From Lacimicrobium sp. SS2-24 (GTDB lineage: Bacteria > Pseudomonadota > Gammaproteobacteria > Enterobacterales > Alteromonadaceae), in assembly GCF_002201535.1 (NCBI RefSeq), contig NZ_NIWW01000003.1, positions 248,001 through 312,000 of the forward strand: DNA of 64,000 nucleotides, written 5' to 3'. Below the pieces are notes generated by a model. The model searched no databases and was not told where the DNA came from. It saw only the letters and a program-made list of their open reading frames with translations. The position numbers and the translations under genes were made by a program. Below are positions 17,121 to 25,923 of this stretch, one piece after another. Position 1 is the stretch's first letter. Every line of letters begins with the position of its first letter.

Positions 17121-17909
17121 ATGAAAAAAGTACTGCTCGGTTTGGTCATTATTATCGCTGTGATTGCAGCAGGGGTGACGTATATGGCCTCAAATCTTGA
17201 TGAACTGATTCGCACTCAAATGGAAACGCAGGGCAGTGCCACCCTGAAAACACCGGTCACCGTGGATGCGGTGAGTGTGGCGCTCAAAGAAGGCAAGATC
17301 ACCATCAGGGGCGTAAATGTGGCCAACCCTGAAGGTTATTCCGAGAATCGCGCATTTAACCTGGAAGAGATTAGCCTGGATGTGAAACTTTCTGCTGAGG
17401 AGCCCTACACGGTGGAATCACTGGTAATCGACCAGCCCACAGTACTCTATGAGGTGGACGCCAGCGGCAAAGGCAACTTAATGGTGCTCAAAGACAATGT
17501 TCAGGCCAGTATGCCCAAGCAACAAAGCACGGAACAAACCGGTCCTAATCCTCTTGTGGCAGTGGAGAATATCAGTATTCGCAACACCCGCCTGATCATC
17601 GATTTTGAGTCGATGGATCTGCAAGGTCTGAATATTGAGGATTTACAGCTGGACAAGAAACGCTATGAAGTGACCTTACCCACCTTCAGTTCAGATCCCG
17701 TCGGCGTGCCCAATGGATTACCCGCTGACCAGGTAGGTAAAGCGATTCTCGACAGCATGTTGAGTAACCTCAATCGCCAGGCTAAACAAAAAGCCAAAGA
17801 CCTCATCGAGGCCAAAGCAAAAGAGAAAATCAAAGAAAAAGTCGATGAGAAAAAAGAAGAGCTGAAAGAAAAAGCCAAGGACAAAATCAAAGATCTGTTT
17901 AAACAGTAA
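17121..17909 (+). CDS. AsmA-like membrane-anchored protein
   Basis: 262 aa. One N-terminal membrane helix (about 4-22) is followed by a beta-rich segment typical of AsmA/DUF748-type proteins (VTVDAVSVALKEGKITIRGVNVANPEG, then VESLVIDQPTVLYEVDASGKGNLMVL). The C-terminal 60 residues are an extremely charged Lys/Glu helix (KAKEKIKEKVDEKKEELKEK), likely a coiled coil. AsmA-like proteins sit in the inner membrane and are linked to outer-membrane lipid or protein homeostasis. The ribosome site is AAGGGAA. The gene stands alone, and an imperfect hairpin follows it. Confidence 0.8.
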   Translation: MKKVLLGLVIIIAVIAAGVTYMASNLDELIRTQMETQGSATLKTPVTVDAVSVALKEGKITIRGVNVANPEGYSENRAFNLEEISLDVKLSAEEPYTVESLVIDQPTVLYEVDASGKGNLMVLKDNVQASMPKQQSTEQTGPNPLVAVENISIRNTRLIIDFESMDLQGLNIEDLQLDKKRYEVTLPTFSSDPVGVPNGLPADQVGKAILDSMLSNLNRQAKQKAKDLIEAKAKEKIKEKVDEKKEELKEKAKDKIKDLFKQ

Positions 17910-18479
17910 GGTATTTATGCAGCAAAGCCTGGCCGACAACCACAATGTCGGTCAGGCCTGAGCTGATGTATAGACTGTTTTGAGCGATCTACAGACAGTC
18001 AGCACTGTTTACTCATTTACACTGATTTTAACAATAGCGGACAGTCGATTTTTGTACACTATTTGGTTTGTTATCACGCTCGACTTACCTAAATTATTGC
18101 AACCTAGTGCGTTCTCCAATTTATTATTACCAAATGGGTAAAGTCATTCATGCTTGTTTAACGCTGCAACCTGCGTAGGCCGTTACACTACTTAATAAAC
18201 GGATTGGTATTTAACTCATTCAACTTGTGTTTATTGTGTCAGGTTTATTTACAAAATTTCATTTCGAAAACGCATAAAAATCAGTAAGCCATTGTTTTTA
18301 CTTAAATATAAATTAGCGGTGTGAATTTTGCTTAAAGATTTAACATTAGGCAGTAATTTCTTTTCTTTATTAATTCTCACACAATTCCGTGGTGAGTTTT
18401 TCTTAAATAAAAATCCTTATTTCAGGAATACACCCGCCAATTGTGGGCAATTTTAAGTACAAACTTAGGAAGATTTAAC
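17910..18479. other. AT-rich intergenic region (570 bp)
   Basis: No ORF with a plausible start and ribosome site. It begins with an imperfect 12-bp hairpin at 17927-17957 (GCCTGGCCGACA/TGTCGGTCAGGC, 7-base loop), which could end the AsmA-like transcript although no U-run follows. The rest, especially 18200-18440, is clearly more AT-rich than the neighbouring core genes, as is the PEP-CTERM gene that follows. It marks the left side of a small accessory patch and must contain the promoter of that gene. Confidence 0.6.
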
Positions 18480-18992
18480 ATGAAAATAATAAAATTAACT
18501 TGCGCATTGTTATTGAGTGCTTGGGTGTCATCGGCAAATGCTACGCTCATTTTCGATTTCTCGTTTACGGATATCCTAAATGGTGGTGGGGTCATTTCAG
18601 GCGAAATTTTAGGTTTAAGTGACAACGCTACTGGAGCGGCGTCGAGCTTACGGATCCTTGCTAATTCAGGCGGTTTTGGCGTTGGCGAATACGTCGGCAA
18701 CCCATCATTAAATTCATTCACGGTGGTAAACGGCGTGCTTACGAATGTTAGTTTTGTGTCTTATGGCAGTAATAACGCCGCCCCAGATATTGTTGATTCA
18801 TCATTTTATTGGAAAACGTTGGAAGGGATAGGATTAACTAATAGTGATTTTTTCGTTTCGGCGGATCCGCGTTCGTCAGCAAGTTTAGCGATTTCACTTC
18901 GGAAGGTTAATGTCCCGGAACCCGGAACGGTTATTTTATTGTCGCTGGGTATAGCAGGCTTATTTGCATCCCGATACAGAAAAAATTCTTAA
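18480..18992 (+). CDS. PEP-CTERM sorted surface protein
   Basis: 170 aa from the ATG at 18480 (TTAGGAAG ribosome site); a longer frame 13 codons upstream is not supported. There is a signal peptide (MKIIKLTCALLLSAWVSSANA). The C-terminus is a complete PEP-CTERM sorting signal: VPEPGT, a hydrophobic helix (VILLSLGIAGLFA), then RYRKN. Such proteins are processed by an exosortase (EpsH/XrtA family), usually in exopolysaccharide producers; the exosortase must be elsewhere in the genome. The middle is Gly/Ser/Asn-rich with no recognised domain. Base composition is more AT-rich than its surroundings, and the gene abuts a reverse transcriptase relic, which points to an acquired segment. Confidence 0.88.
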   Translation: MKIIKLTCALLLSAWVSSANATLIFDFSFTDILNGGGVISGEILGLSDNATGAASSLRILANSGGFGVGEYVGNPSLNSFTVVNGVLTNVSFVSYGSNNAAPDIVDSSFYWKTLEGIGLTNSDFFVSADPRSSASLAISLRKVNVPEPGTVILLSLGIAGLFASRYRKNS

Positions 18993-20031
18993 TCGGTTTT
19001 TCTACTAACCCTGCATTTGCCCATCGTAGCCAGCGGGTAATATAGTCATCACGCATCGCGGCTCTTTTGGGAGCCGTTTGCTTTTGCTCCCTCTCTATAA
19101 ATAAAGTGTGCTGACGTGCTTTATTAACCGCGTTAGTTATCGTTTTTTCTGCCAGTCCCAAGTCTGGCAGGTCAAATAGATAACCCACAAAATTGTCAGG
19201 AACAATTTTGAACAGCTTTAGCTGGCCCGAAGGATGGAAGGCAGGATGCCTGAAATAAAAAAAACAAATCCCTTTTTAATACGCCCAATAAAGGTCTTAT
19301 TCTGCGCTTGTTCCACTTTTAATTGGTTAAAGTGTTGATTGACTGTTTTCACCCCTTTACGCAGGTGCCAGCGAGTTTTAGCTAATACAATGACGTCATC
19401 CATATAACGCCTATAAAAATAACGAGTGTCATCTTCCATCTGTTTATCTCAGGATTTTAAGTAGTAAGCTGCGATAACCGGTGATAGTGAGCAGCCTCTT
19501 GATATACCGCAGGTAATGGATTTAAACGTACCGCCTCTTTCCACCGTACGTTTTATAAATTGCACAAACAAGCGCCATATAAAAGGGTCGGCAATGTCTT
19601 TATCCAGTTGTTTGAGCAATAGCGTATGGTCAATCGATTGGTAGTAATGTTTTACATCGGTTTTCATCACGTAGGGATAATCGTGCAGTGCTGCGTGGAC
19701 ATCGTTAACTGTAGCCTTTAATCCACCATGCCCTTTGATAGGGGCACAGAGAGGGGATAATGCCAAAGCATCCGAGAAGGCCATCGCTAGTATTTTTAAT
19801 ACCAAGGCATCTTTGCAATGTCGTGCCATTAGCCTTGGTGACCATACTCAGAGGCATAAAGGTGTAATCTTGTTTGTGGAGCGACTTGAGCAGTTCCTGT
19901 CGAGCGTTCTGCCAATGAAAATGCTGGTGTCAAATGTCGCCATTGGCAGGAAAGTTAGCACACTGCTTACACAACCATAAATAGGCTGTATCGATAGCGT
20001 CCTCAGTAAAAACATCTTTAGCATCTAGCAT
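18993..20031 (-). pseudogene. Degenerate stand-alone reverse transcriptase
   Basis: Pieces of one gene are visible in order from an ATG at 20031. The N-terminus runs to an in-frame TGA at 19930-19932, where a Trp would be expected (NGDI-stop-HQHFHW). A frameshift occurs near 19830-19840. RT motifs follow: KTDVKHYYQSIDH and GISRGCSLSPVIAAYYL. A second TGA is at 19449-19451, then the catalytic RRYMDDVIVLAKTRW and the KTFIGRIKKGF motif. A 71-bp insertion then shifts the frame, before the C-terminal LFDLPDLGLAEKTI...YITRWLRWANAGL. It resembles group II-like stand-alone RTs without a visible maturase or intron RNA. With two nonsense codons and at least two frameshifts it is dead. The exact 3' end near the PEP-CTERM stop is uncertain. 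Confidence 0.9.
19189..19259. mobile_element. 71-bp insertion inside the reverse transcriptase relic
   Basis: Removing these 71 bp restores a continuous frame and turns the sequence into GFVFVGYLFD, matching the GFDFLGY motif expected here in reverse transcriptases. The element is bounded by A-runs, possibly a short target duplication. At one end it carries an inverted repeat, CAAAATTGT/ACAATTTTG, with a 5-base spacer (19188-19210), and internally GGCAGGATGCC. It looks like a short palindromic intergenic-type repeat (a REP- or MITE-like element). The boundaries are inferred from the protein frame and may be off by a few bases. Confidence 0.6.
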
Positions 20032-20200
20032 GGTTCAAGCATAGCTGAATGGCAGCGAAGGGAACAAACTTAGGTTGTTTTTAGAAAGGCTGAATGACTC
20101 CTGTTGGCACCTCGCCGACAGCCAGACCCGGTTAAACTCAGGAAAAGCAAAGTGTTGGGTTGTACCTGTGTCGGGTCGCTTTAGCGGGCGATGCTATAGC

Positions 20201-20569
20201 TTACAGATGACGTTGAACAAAGGCGTCCAGTTCCTCTGCGTCATCACTGGCGAGCAAGGGAATACTCAGAATAGGCTGAAAACTTTTGTTGATGGTGTCT
20301 TTAAACAAGGGGCCCACTTCACAGGCGATGGCGATGCAACCGTTCTCACTGGCCAGCTGATAGGTCTCTCCCAGTGCTTGCATGGCGTCATTGGTGACCG
20401 CAGCGACATTTTGAGGGTGTTCGAATAAGACCCAGCGCGATAAGGGCTGGCACGCATCCAGGACCCCTCGCTGGTAACGTAATAATCCTGGCCGGTTAAA
20501 ACTGCCCACCGGCCAGGTGTGTAGTACCACACCCTTGATTTCGACTCTGAATTCGCCGTGTTCTAACAT
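20201..20569 (-). CDS. Conserved-looking protein of unknown function
   Basis: 122 aa, no signal peptide or membrane segment, so cytoplasmic. I do not recognise the family. The alternating pattern FRVEIKGVVLHTWPVGSFN, RWVLFEHPQNVAAVTNDAM and GCIAIACEVGPLFKDTI suggests an alpha/beta fold of the kind seen in STAS-like or DUF proteins, but this is only an impression. It begins 12 bp after the DUF4870 gene on the same strand, so they are probably co-transcribed. The ribosome site is weak. Confidence 0.65.
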   Translation of the reverse strand: MLEHGEFRVEIKGVVLHTWPVGSFNRPGLLRYQRGVLDACQPLSRWVLFEHPQNVAAVTNDAMQALGETYQLASENGCIAIACEVGPLFKDTINKSFQPILSIPLLASDDAEELDAFVQRHL

Positions 20570-20581
20570 GGCCGTTCCGGC

Positions 20582-20932
20582 TTATTTTATTAATCTGAGT
20601 GCAAATGGTACGCGGAAAAGCTTGCCTTCATAAGCGGCCGCAGCCCCCATAACGCAAAAGATCAGATGGCATAGCGCAATAATCGGGAAGAGTATTGCAC
20701 CAATCAGAACAAAGGTCAGAATGGTGGCGACCAGATACGCAAGGCCGGCGGTTATCGACCAGTTCAGGGATTCTTTTGCCTGATCAAACACATAGGCATC
20801 TTCTTTTTTGATCAGATAGAGCACCAGGCCGGGTACAAATCCGAAAAAGATGGTGCCGATCCAGTTCAACAGGGCCAGGTTTTTTGAGTCCTGGCTGATA
20901 CCCGTTGCATCAATTTTAAGAGAATCAGACAT
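20582..20932 (-). CDS. DUF4870 membrane protein
   Basis: 116 aa from the ATG at 20932, chosen for its AAGGAG site; the frame extends ten codons further without one. Three to four hydrophobic helices follow the pattern of DUF4870/Tic20-like proteins: SKNLALLNWIGTIFFGFVPG, then DQAKESLNWSITAGLAYLVA, then a long hydrophobic pair ending CVMGAAAAYEGKLFRVPFALRLI. The role is unknown; homologues are widespread small inner-membrane proteins. It is followed closely by the 122-aa gene. Confidence 0.85.
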   Translation of the reverse strand: MSDSLKIDATGISQDSKNLALLNWIGTIFFGFVPGLVLYLIKKEDAYVFDQAKESLNWSITAGLAYLVATILTFVLIGAILFPIIALCHLIFCVMGAAAAYEGKLFRVPFALRLIK

Positions 20933-21036
20933 ATTCACTCCTTGTATGTGAGGACACCCCATCAGGGATATTCTCCAACTTTATCTGAGGTTTCCAGAAA
21001 ACACTAATAAGACCAGTATGTTATCCTGAATACTCA

Positions 21037-21465
21037 TTATTGCGACAGCACTTTAAAGACATCCCCCACCTTAACCTGATTCGCCTCAAACCAGCCCTGA
21101 TTCATTTCCCAGGCATATGTTGCTGGCTGTTCTGTGCCCACTGGCGTCAGATCATGGGGCTGCATAGACTTAATCACCAGTATCCGCCCGTCCTTATCTG
21201 CAAACGCCACATCCAGTGGGATCAGGGTATTCTTCATCCACATTGAAAGTGGTCGCGGCTGAGAATACACAAACAACATGCCACAGTCTTCACATAGCGT
21301 CTCGCGGTACATCAGGCCGCGGCTACGCTGCTGCGGCGTCTCAGCCAGCTCAAGGGTCAGTTCCTGCTTGCCAATCTGGATGGCGACCGTACCGAACTCT
21401 AGCGCCTGTACTGATAATCCCACCAGCAAAGGTGCCCATAGCAGCAGTTTGTATAATCTCGTCAT
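21037..21465 (-). CDS. DUF192 family exported protein
   Basis: 142 aa with an N-terminal signal peptide (LLLWAPLLVGLSVQA). The body has the DUF192 pattern: LTLELAETPQQRSRGLMYRETLCEDCGMLFVY, MWMKNTLIPLDVAFAD, and PATYAWEMNQGWFEANQVKVGD. The family forms a small beta fold and has no proven activity. It begins 11 bp after the HMG-CoA reductase stop on the same strand, so the two form an operon. Confidence 0.9.
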   Translation of the reverse strand: MTRLYKLLLWAPLLVGLSVQALEFGTVAIQIGKQELTLELAETPQQRSRGLMYRETLCEDCGMLFVYSQPRPLSMWMKNTLIPLDVAFADKDGRILVIKSMQPHDLTPVGTEQPATYAWEMNQGWFEANQVKVGDVFKVLSQ

Positions 21466-21476
21466 GATTCACCTAT

Positions 21477-22658
21477 TCAGGGACGATTGCGGCCCAGTCG
21501 GTCATGACTGGATACCCAATGCCCGGCGATAACCGCACTGGCCAGTGAAATATCGCCTGCTAATACCGTTGCCGCCACGATTTCAGCCAGTTTATTCGCC
21601 TTACCCTTACCATAGCAATCCATCAGATTGAGACATTCCCTCTGGGTAGGTAAACCTGTGCCCCCGCCATAGGTGGCGACAATCAGTGAAGGCAATGTCA
21701 CCGACATATACAAGTCATCATTATCCAGCAATTCGTGAGAAAGATGACCGGCATGAGACTCCACCACATTGGCTTCATCTTGTCCGGTAGCAATAAACAA
21801 CGAGGCAATACCGTTGGCGGAATGGGGACCGTTATAGGCCGCCCCGGCTATCCTGGCACCGGTATTCGACATGACCGCGGCCTTTGCCATCATGCGTGTA
21901 TCGGTATGCAGCATGCGTCTGACCACATCTTTTTTCAACACCGCTTCGGCAATCACCCGACGACCACGGGAATGAATCATATTCAGATGAGAATGTTTTT
22001 TGTCTGTGTCCATATTGCCCGACAGCAGATAATCGCAGGGAATCGGGGAGTTTTCTTTAATCCATTCACTGGCCACCAGTGTGGCCTTACTCACCATATT
22101 CTGCCCTGCCGCATCTCCGGTGGTGTAGTTAAACCTCAGATAACGGCTTCTGGCCACTGACCATTGTTCAATATGCATCAGTTTAGCCACGCTACTGGTA
22201 CTCTCTGCCACAGCAGCGATATGGGAGAAGTTATCACTCACCCACTGACCAAAGTCTCGCGCCTGACGAGCATTTTCAAATAAAAATGCCGGAGCGCGCT
22301 GCATAAACTGCTCCACCACGGTGGTGGTCACGCCGCCACATTCATTTAAAACCCGCATCCCGCGGCTATAACTGGCTACCAGAGTGCCTTCGGTGGTTGC
22401 CAGCGGCACATAAAAGTCACCTTTAGCGTGCTCACCCTCAATGTGAATCGGTCCGGCAATGCCTACCGGCATCTGCACTATGCCAATAAAGTTTTCAATA
22501 TTGCCCGGCAGCACACTGGGATCCAGGGTGTACTGCCCCGTCAGCTCCAGAGGCTCTCCCGTTTGCTGGTGCAAAAATTCACGGCGCTCCTGAGCTGATT
22601 CGGCGCTGTAGTCATTTTTTCTGTCTCTGGGGATTTTAGGGGCTTGGGTGTCTTTCAT
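21477..22658 (-). CDS. Hydroxymethylglutaryl-CoA reductase, class I-like
   Basis: 393 aa from the ATG at 22658 (AAAGGACA site). Motifs of the catalytic domain are ENFIGIVQMPVGIAGPI, PLATTEGTLVASYSRG (catalytic Glu), GDAAGQNMVSKATL (cofactor loop), ATGQDEAN (Asp) and the C-terminal GHWVSSHDRLGRNRP (catalytic His). TTEGTLVAS and GDxxGxNM are closer to class I (biosynthetic, NADPH) enzymes than to class II degradative ones. It lacks membrane helices, so it is soluble. The reaction is HMG-CoA to mevalonate, or the reverse in catabolic contexts. No other mevalonate-pathway gene is in the window, while the MEP gene dxs is present. The gene shares a transcript with DUF192. Confidence 0.9.
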   Translation of the reverse strand: MKDTQAPKIPRDRKNDYSAESAQERREFLHQQTGEPLELTGQYTLDPSVLPGNIENFIGIVQMPVGIAGPIHIEGEHAKGDFYVPLATTEGTLVASYSRGMRVLNECGGVTTTVVEQFMQRAPAFLFENARQARDFGQWVSDNFSHIAAVAESTSSVAKLMHIEQWSVARSRYLRFNYTTGDAAGQNMVSKATLVASEWIKENSPIPCDYLLSGNMDTDKKHSHLNMIHSRGRRVIAEAVLKKDVVRRMLHTDTRMMAKAAVMSNTGARIAGAAYNGPHSANGIASLFIATGQDEANVVESHAGHLSHELLDNDDLYMSVTLPSLIVATYGGGTGLPTQRECLNLMDCYGKGKANKLAEIVAATVLAGDISLASAVIAGHWVSSHDRLGRNRP

Positions 22659-23033
22659 TGTGTGTCCTTTTCTTATTGATGGCGTCAAACCAGTTTCTAC
22701 CTTAGCAAGTTGACGAAAAGATACCTAAGGCTATTTCATCTTCTTGAGGTGAAGGTGGCGACATGACTAACGTCTTTTCCAGATAAAGCATTTTCCAGGC
22801 CATTACACCCAAATCAGATGGCGATATTGTGACAGTAGCCCGTTATCTGTGTCGGAGGCGGTATACGGGGTGGCTTTTCACGGTATGTGCGCTGTTACAT
22901 TGCACCTTTTTAGTGCAAAAAAAGGATTTTATTACGCCTGTACGGGAGACCATTTCTCAGTACTCACTACAGCGGCGCGAAGAAAAGATGAGAAGAGAAA
23001 AGAAGAAAAAAGAGTTGAATCACGAGGCAGCAT
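22659..23033. other. Intergenic region (375 bp) between HMG-CoA reductase and acnB
   Basis: Holds the promoter region of the HMG-CoA reductase gene. At 22900-22918 it has a dyad TTGCAC-N7-GTGCAA that fits the NtrC consensus TGCAC(C/T)-N5-(A/G)GTGCA. A purine-rich tract lies at 22980-23015. A 68-codon plus-strand frame (22829-23035) lacks a ribosome site and has odd composition; I do not consider it a gene. No RNA gene is recognised. Confidence 0.45.
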
Positions 23034-23058
23034 AAAAAAGCCGGGACATGCCCGGCTT
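23034..23058 (-). terminator. acnB terminator
   Basis: Perfect 8-bp stem AAGCCGGG/CCCGGCTT with loop ACATG and a run of six U on the minus strand, 23 bases beyond the acnB stop. Confidence 0.92.
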
Positions 23059-23080
23059 GATTAACACAAAAGAATGTCGC

Positions 23081-25693
23081 TTACGCCACGTTCAGGGTGG
23101 GTATGATTTTTTCTTTCGCGTTGGTCTCCGCTTTCTTGAACTCATCCATGCGGTCAAAGTTCAGATAGCGATAAACATCCGCAGACATGGAGTCAATCTT
23201 ACTGGCGTACTGCAGATATTCCTCAGCCGTTGGGATGCGTCCGATAATTGCACCCACCGCAGCCAATTCTGCAGAGGTCAGGTACACATTCGCGCCATCA
23301 CCCAAACGATTGGGGAAGTTACGGGTAGAAGTAGACAATACCGTACTGCCTGCAGCCACCCGTGCCTGGTTACCCATACACAGTGAACAGCCGGGCATTT
23401 CTGTGCGCACACCGGCACGGCCATAGATATTGTAGTAGCCCTCTTCCATCAGCTGTGCCTGATCCATCTTAGTGGGCGGCGACATCCACAAACGGGTGTT
23501 GAGCGGATCTTTATTCTGCTCAAGCAGTTTACCTGCCGCACGGAAGTGACCGATATTGGTCATACAGGAGCCGATGAAGACTTCATCCACCTTATCGCCA
23601 GCCACTTCAGATAAGGTTTTGGCATCGTCCGGGTCATTCGGACAACAAACAATCGGCTCTTTGATCTCATCAAGATCAATCTCAATCACTTCGGCGTACT
23701 CGGCATCTTTGTCGGCGCGCATCAGTTCAGGGTTAGCCAGCCACTCTTCCATTTTCGCAGCACGGCGCTCAAGGGTACGGGGATCGCCGTAGCCTTCGTT
23801 AATCATCCAGCGCAGCATGGTGACGTTAGAGCGCAGATATTCCGCTACAGACTCTTCTGACAGGTTAATGGTACAACCCGCAGCAGAGCGCTCGGCAGAC
23901 GCATCCGACAACTCAAAGGCCTGTTCCGCAGTGAGATGCTCAAGCCCCTCAATTTCCAGGATACGGCCAGAGAACGCGTTCTTTTTACCCTTTTTCTCAA
24001 CAGTCAGCAGGCCGTTTTTGATCCCGTACAAGGGAATGGCATGAACCAGGTCACGCAGGGTAATGCCGGGCTGCATCTTGCCTTTGAAGCGCACCAGAAT
24101 CGACTCTGGCATATCCAGAGGCATCACGCCCGTTGCTGCAGCAAACGCCACCAGGCCGGAACCGGCGGGGAAAGAAATACCCAGCGGGAAGCGGGTGTGC
24201 GAGTCACCACCAGTACCCACGGTATCGGGCAGCAGCATACGGTTCAGCCAGCTGTGAATAATGCCGTCGCCAGGACGCAGAGAAACACCACCACGGTTCA
24301 TAATGAAATCGGGCAAGGTGTGCTGCGTGTCGATATCAACCGGCTTAGGATAAGCCGCAGTGTGACAGAATGACTGCATGGTCAAATCGGCAGAGAAGCC
24401 CAGGCACGCCAGGTCTTTCAGTTCATCACGGGTCATCGGACCGGTGGTATCCTGCGATCCCACTGTGGTCATGCGCGGCTCACAATAGGTGCCAGGACGG
24501 ATACCCTCAACCCCACAGGCACGACCCACCATTTTCTGCGCCAGCGTGTAGCCTTTGTCAGAATCGGCTGGCTGCTCTGGTTTACGGAAGAAATCCGCTG
24601 GCGGAAGGCCAAGAGACTCACGGGCTTTTTCCGTCAGACCACGTCCGATGATCATATTGATACGACCACCCACGCGAACCTCGTCCAGGATCACTTTCGA
24701 GTTGTACTTGTACTCTGCCAGTACTTCACCGGTTTCGTGATGTTTGATCACGCCTTCATGGGGGTAGATGTCGATTACATCACCCATTTCCATTTTGTCT
24801 ACATCGGCTTCAAAGACCAGTGCACCAGCATCTTCCATGGTGTTAAAGAAAATAGGCGCCACTTTAGAGCCAAAGCAGATACCGCCGCTGCGCTTGTTCG
24901 GCACTCCAGGCATATCTTCACCGAAATACCACAGCACCGAGTTAGTGGCGGACTTACGTGAAGAACCTGTTCCGACAACATCACCGATAAAGGCAACCGG
25001 ATAACCTTTGGCTTTGATTTCTTCGATCTGCTTAAGGGGTCCAACTTCGCCCTGTTTTTCAGGCTTGAGACCATCGCGCTCCATTTTGTACATGGCACGT
25101 GCGTGCAGCGGAATATCAGGACGTGACCAGGCGTCAGGCGCCGGGCTCAGATCATCGGTATTCGTCTCACCCGTGACTTTGAATACAGAAACGGTAATTT
25201 TTTCTGCCAGTTCTGGTTTACTGGTGAACCACTCGGCATCTGCCCAGGACTGCATAATATCTTTGGCATACTCGTTGCCCGCTTTGGCTTTTTCTTCCAC
25301 ATCGTGGAAGGCGTCAAACATCAGCAAGGTGTGCTTTAATTCTTCAGCGGCCTGCTCTGCCAGATCCTTGTTATCCAGCAGTTCCACCAGCGGCTCAATG
25401 TTGTAACCGCCATGCATATTGCCCAGCAACTGTACGGCAGCATCCTTATCGATCAGCGGAGAACTGTCTTGTCCGCGCACGATGGCGGCCAGAAAGCCCG
25501 CCTTCACATAGGCGGCTTCATCCACACCCGGGGGAACACGTTCGGAGATCAGTTCGAGCAGAAATTCCTCTTCGCCTGCGGGAGGGTTTTTCAACAATTC
25601 CACCAGGCCGGTAACCTGTTCGGCATTTAATGGCTTAGGGGGGACACCTTCAGCGGCACGTTCAGCAACGTGTTGACGATATGCTTCTAACAC
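23081..25693 (-). CDS. acnB: Aconitate hydratase B
   Basis: 870 aa, close to the 865 of E. coli AcnB. The start is placed at the GTG at 25693, because the protein then begins [16 protein letters not shown] as in the family and a GAGGA site lies upstream; the frame runs 11 codons further. The N-terminal HEAT-like domain (about 1-160) typical of AcnB is present. Cluster ligands are seen in [10 protein letters not shown] and GCSLCMGNQ. The enzyme interconverts citrate and isocitrate with a 4Fe-4S cluster, and AcnB proteins also bind mRNA when iron is low. It is monocistronic with a strong terminator. Confidence 0.98.
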   Translation of the reverse strand: MLEAYRQHVAERAAEGVPPKPLNAEQVTGLVELLKNPPAGEEEFLLELISERVPPGVDEAAYVKAGFLAAIVRGQDSSPLIDKDAAVQLLGNMHGGYNIEPLVELLDNKDLAEQAAEELKHTLLMFDAFHDVEEKAKAGNEYAKDIMQSWADAEWFTSKPELAEKITVSVFKVTGETNTDDLSPAPDAWSRPDIPLHARAMYKMERDGLKPEKQGEVGPLKQIEEIKAKGYPVAFIGDVVGTGSSRKSATNSVLWYFGEDMPGVPNKRSGGICFGSKVAPIFFNTMEDAGALVFEADVDKMEMGDVIDIYPHEGVIKHHETGEVLAEYKYNSKVILDEVRVGGRINMIIGRGLTEKARESLGLPPADFFRKPEQPADSDKGYTLAQKMVGRACGVEGIRPGTYCEPRMTTVGSQDTTGPMTRDELKDLACLGFSADLTMQSFCHTAAYPKPVDIDTQHTLPDFIMNRGGVSLRPGDGIIHSWLNRMLLPDTVGTGGDSHTRFPLGISFPAGSGLVAFAAATGVMPLDMPESILVRFKGKMQPGITLRDLVHAIPLYGIKNGLLTVEKKGKKNAFSGRILEIEGLEHLTAEQAFELSDASAERSAAGCTINLSEESVAEYLRSNVTMLRWMINEGYGDPRTLERRAAKMEEWLANPELMRADKDAEYAEVIEIDLDEIKEPIVCCPNDPDDAKTLSEVAGDKVDEVFIGSCMTNIGHFRAAGKLLEQNKDPLNTRLWMSPPTKMDQAQLMEEGYYNIYGRAGVRTEMPGCSLCMGNQARVAAGSTVLSTSTRNFPNRLGDGANVYLTSAELAAVGAIIGRIPTAEEYLQYASKIDSMSADVYRYLNFDRMDEFKKAETNAKEKIIPTLNVA

Positions 25694-25773
25694 TATGTGG
25701 TCCTCTTGATTGACTGCACCTGACAACTCAGGATTGAAGTATCTGTGCAGGGATAGATAAATTAAACCCGCTG

Positions 25774-25779
25774 ATTATA
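25774..25779 (-). promoter_or_regulatory. Candidate -10 element of the acnB promoter
   Basis: On the minus strand TATAAT sits about 80 bases before the acnB start, inside an AT-rich segment. No good -35 lies at 16-18 bases (TTTAAT is the nearest), so the promoter may need an activator. Confidence 0.4.
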
Positions 25780-25923
25780 AGTGTTTAAAACGCAAAATTA
25801 AATTTTACCTGGGTTTAGATCACTTATAGCCAATATAAATAAGCGTGATGTTGTTTAAAAATTGATAAAAGCGGTGAATAAGATAAGAACCATTCTCAGT
25901 TATCTACGCTGAGCAAGCCGCAA

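Noticed and set aside
19449-19451. In-frame TGA in the reverse transcriptase read as selenocysteine
   Set aside because: A second TGA and frameshifts break the same gene, no SECIS-like hairpin follows, and the expected residue is leucine. Decay is the simpler reading.
18480-20031. Diversity-generating retroelement with the PEP-CTERM protein as target
   Set aside because: The RT is dead, and I see no near-identical template/variable repeat pair with A-specific changes between the PEP-CTERM gene and the RT.
18993-20200. Retron or group II intron
   Set aside because: No msr/msd-like inverted structure, intron domain V motif or maturase domain could be seen around the RT fragments.
22829-23035. 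68-codon plus-strand frame upstream of the acnB terminator
   Set aside because: No ribosome site, a purine-run tail (REEKMRREKKKKE) that reads like low-complexity DNA, and its end abuts the acnB terminator.
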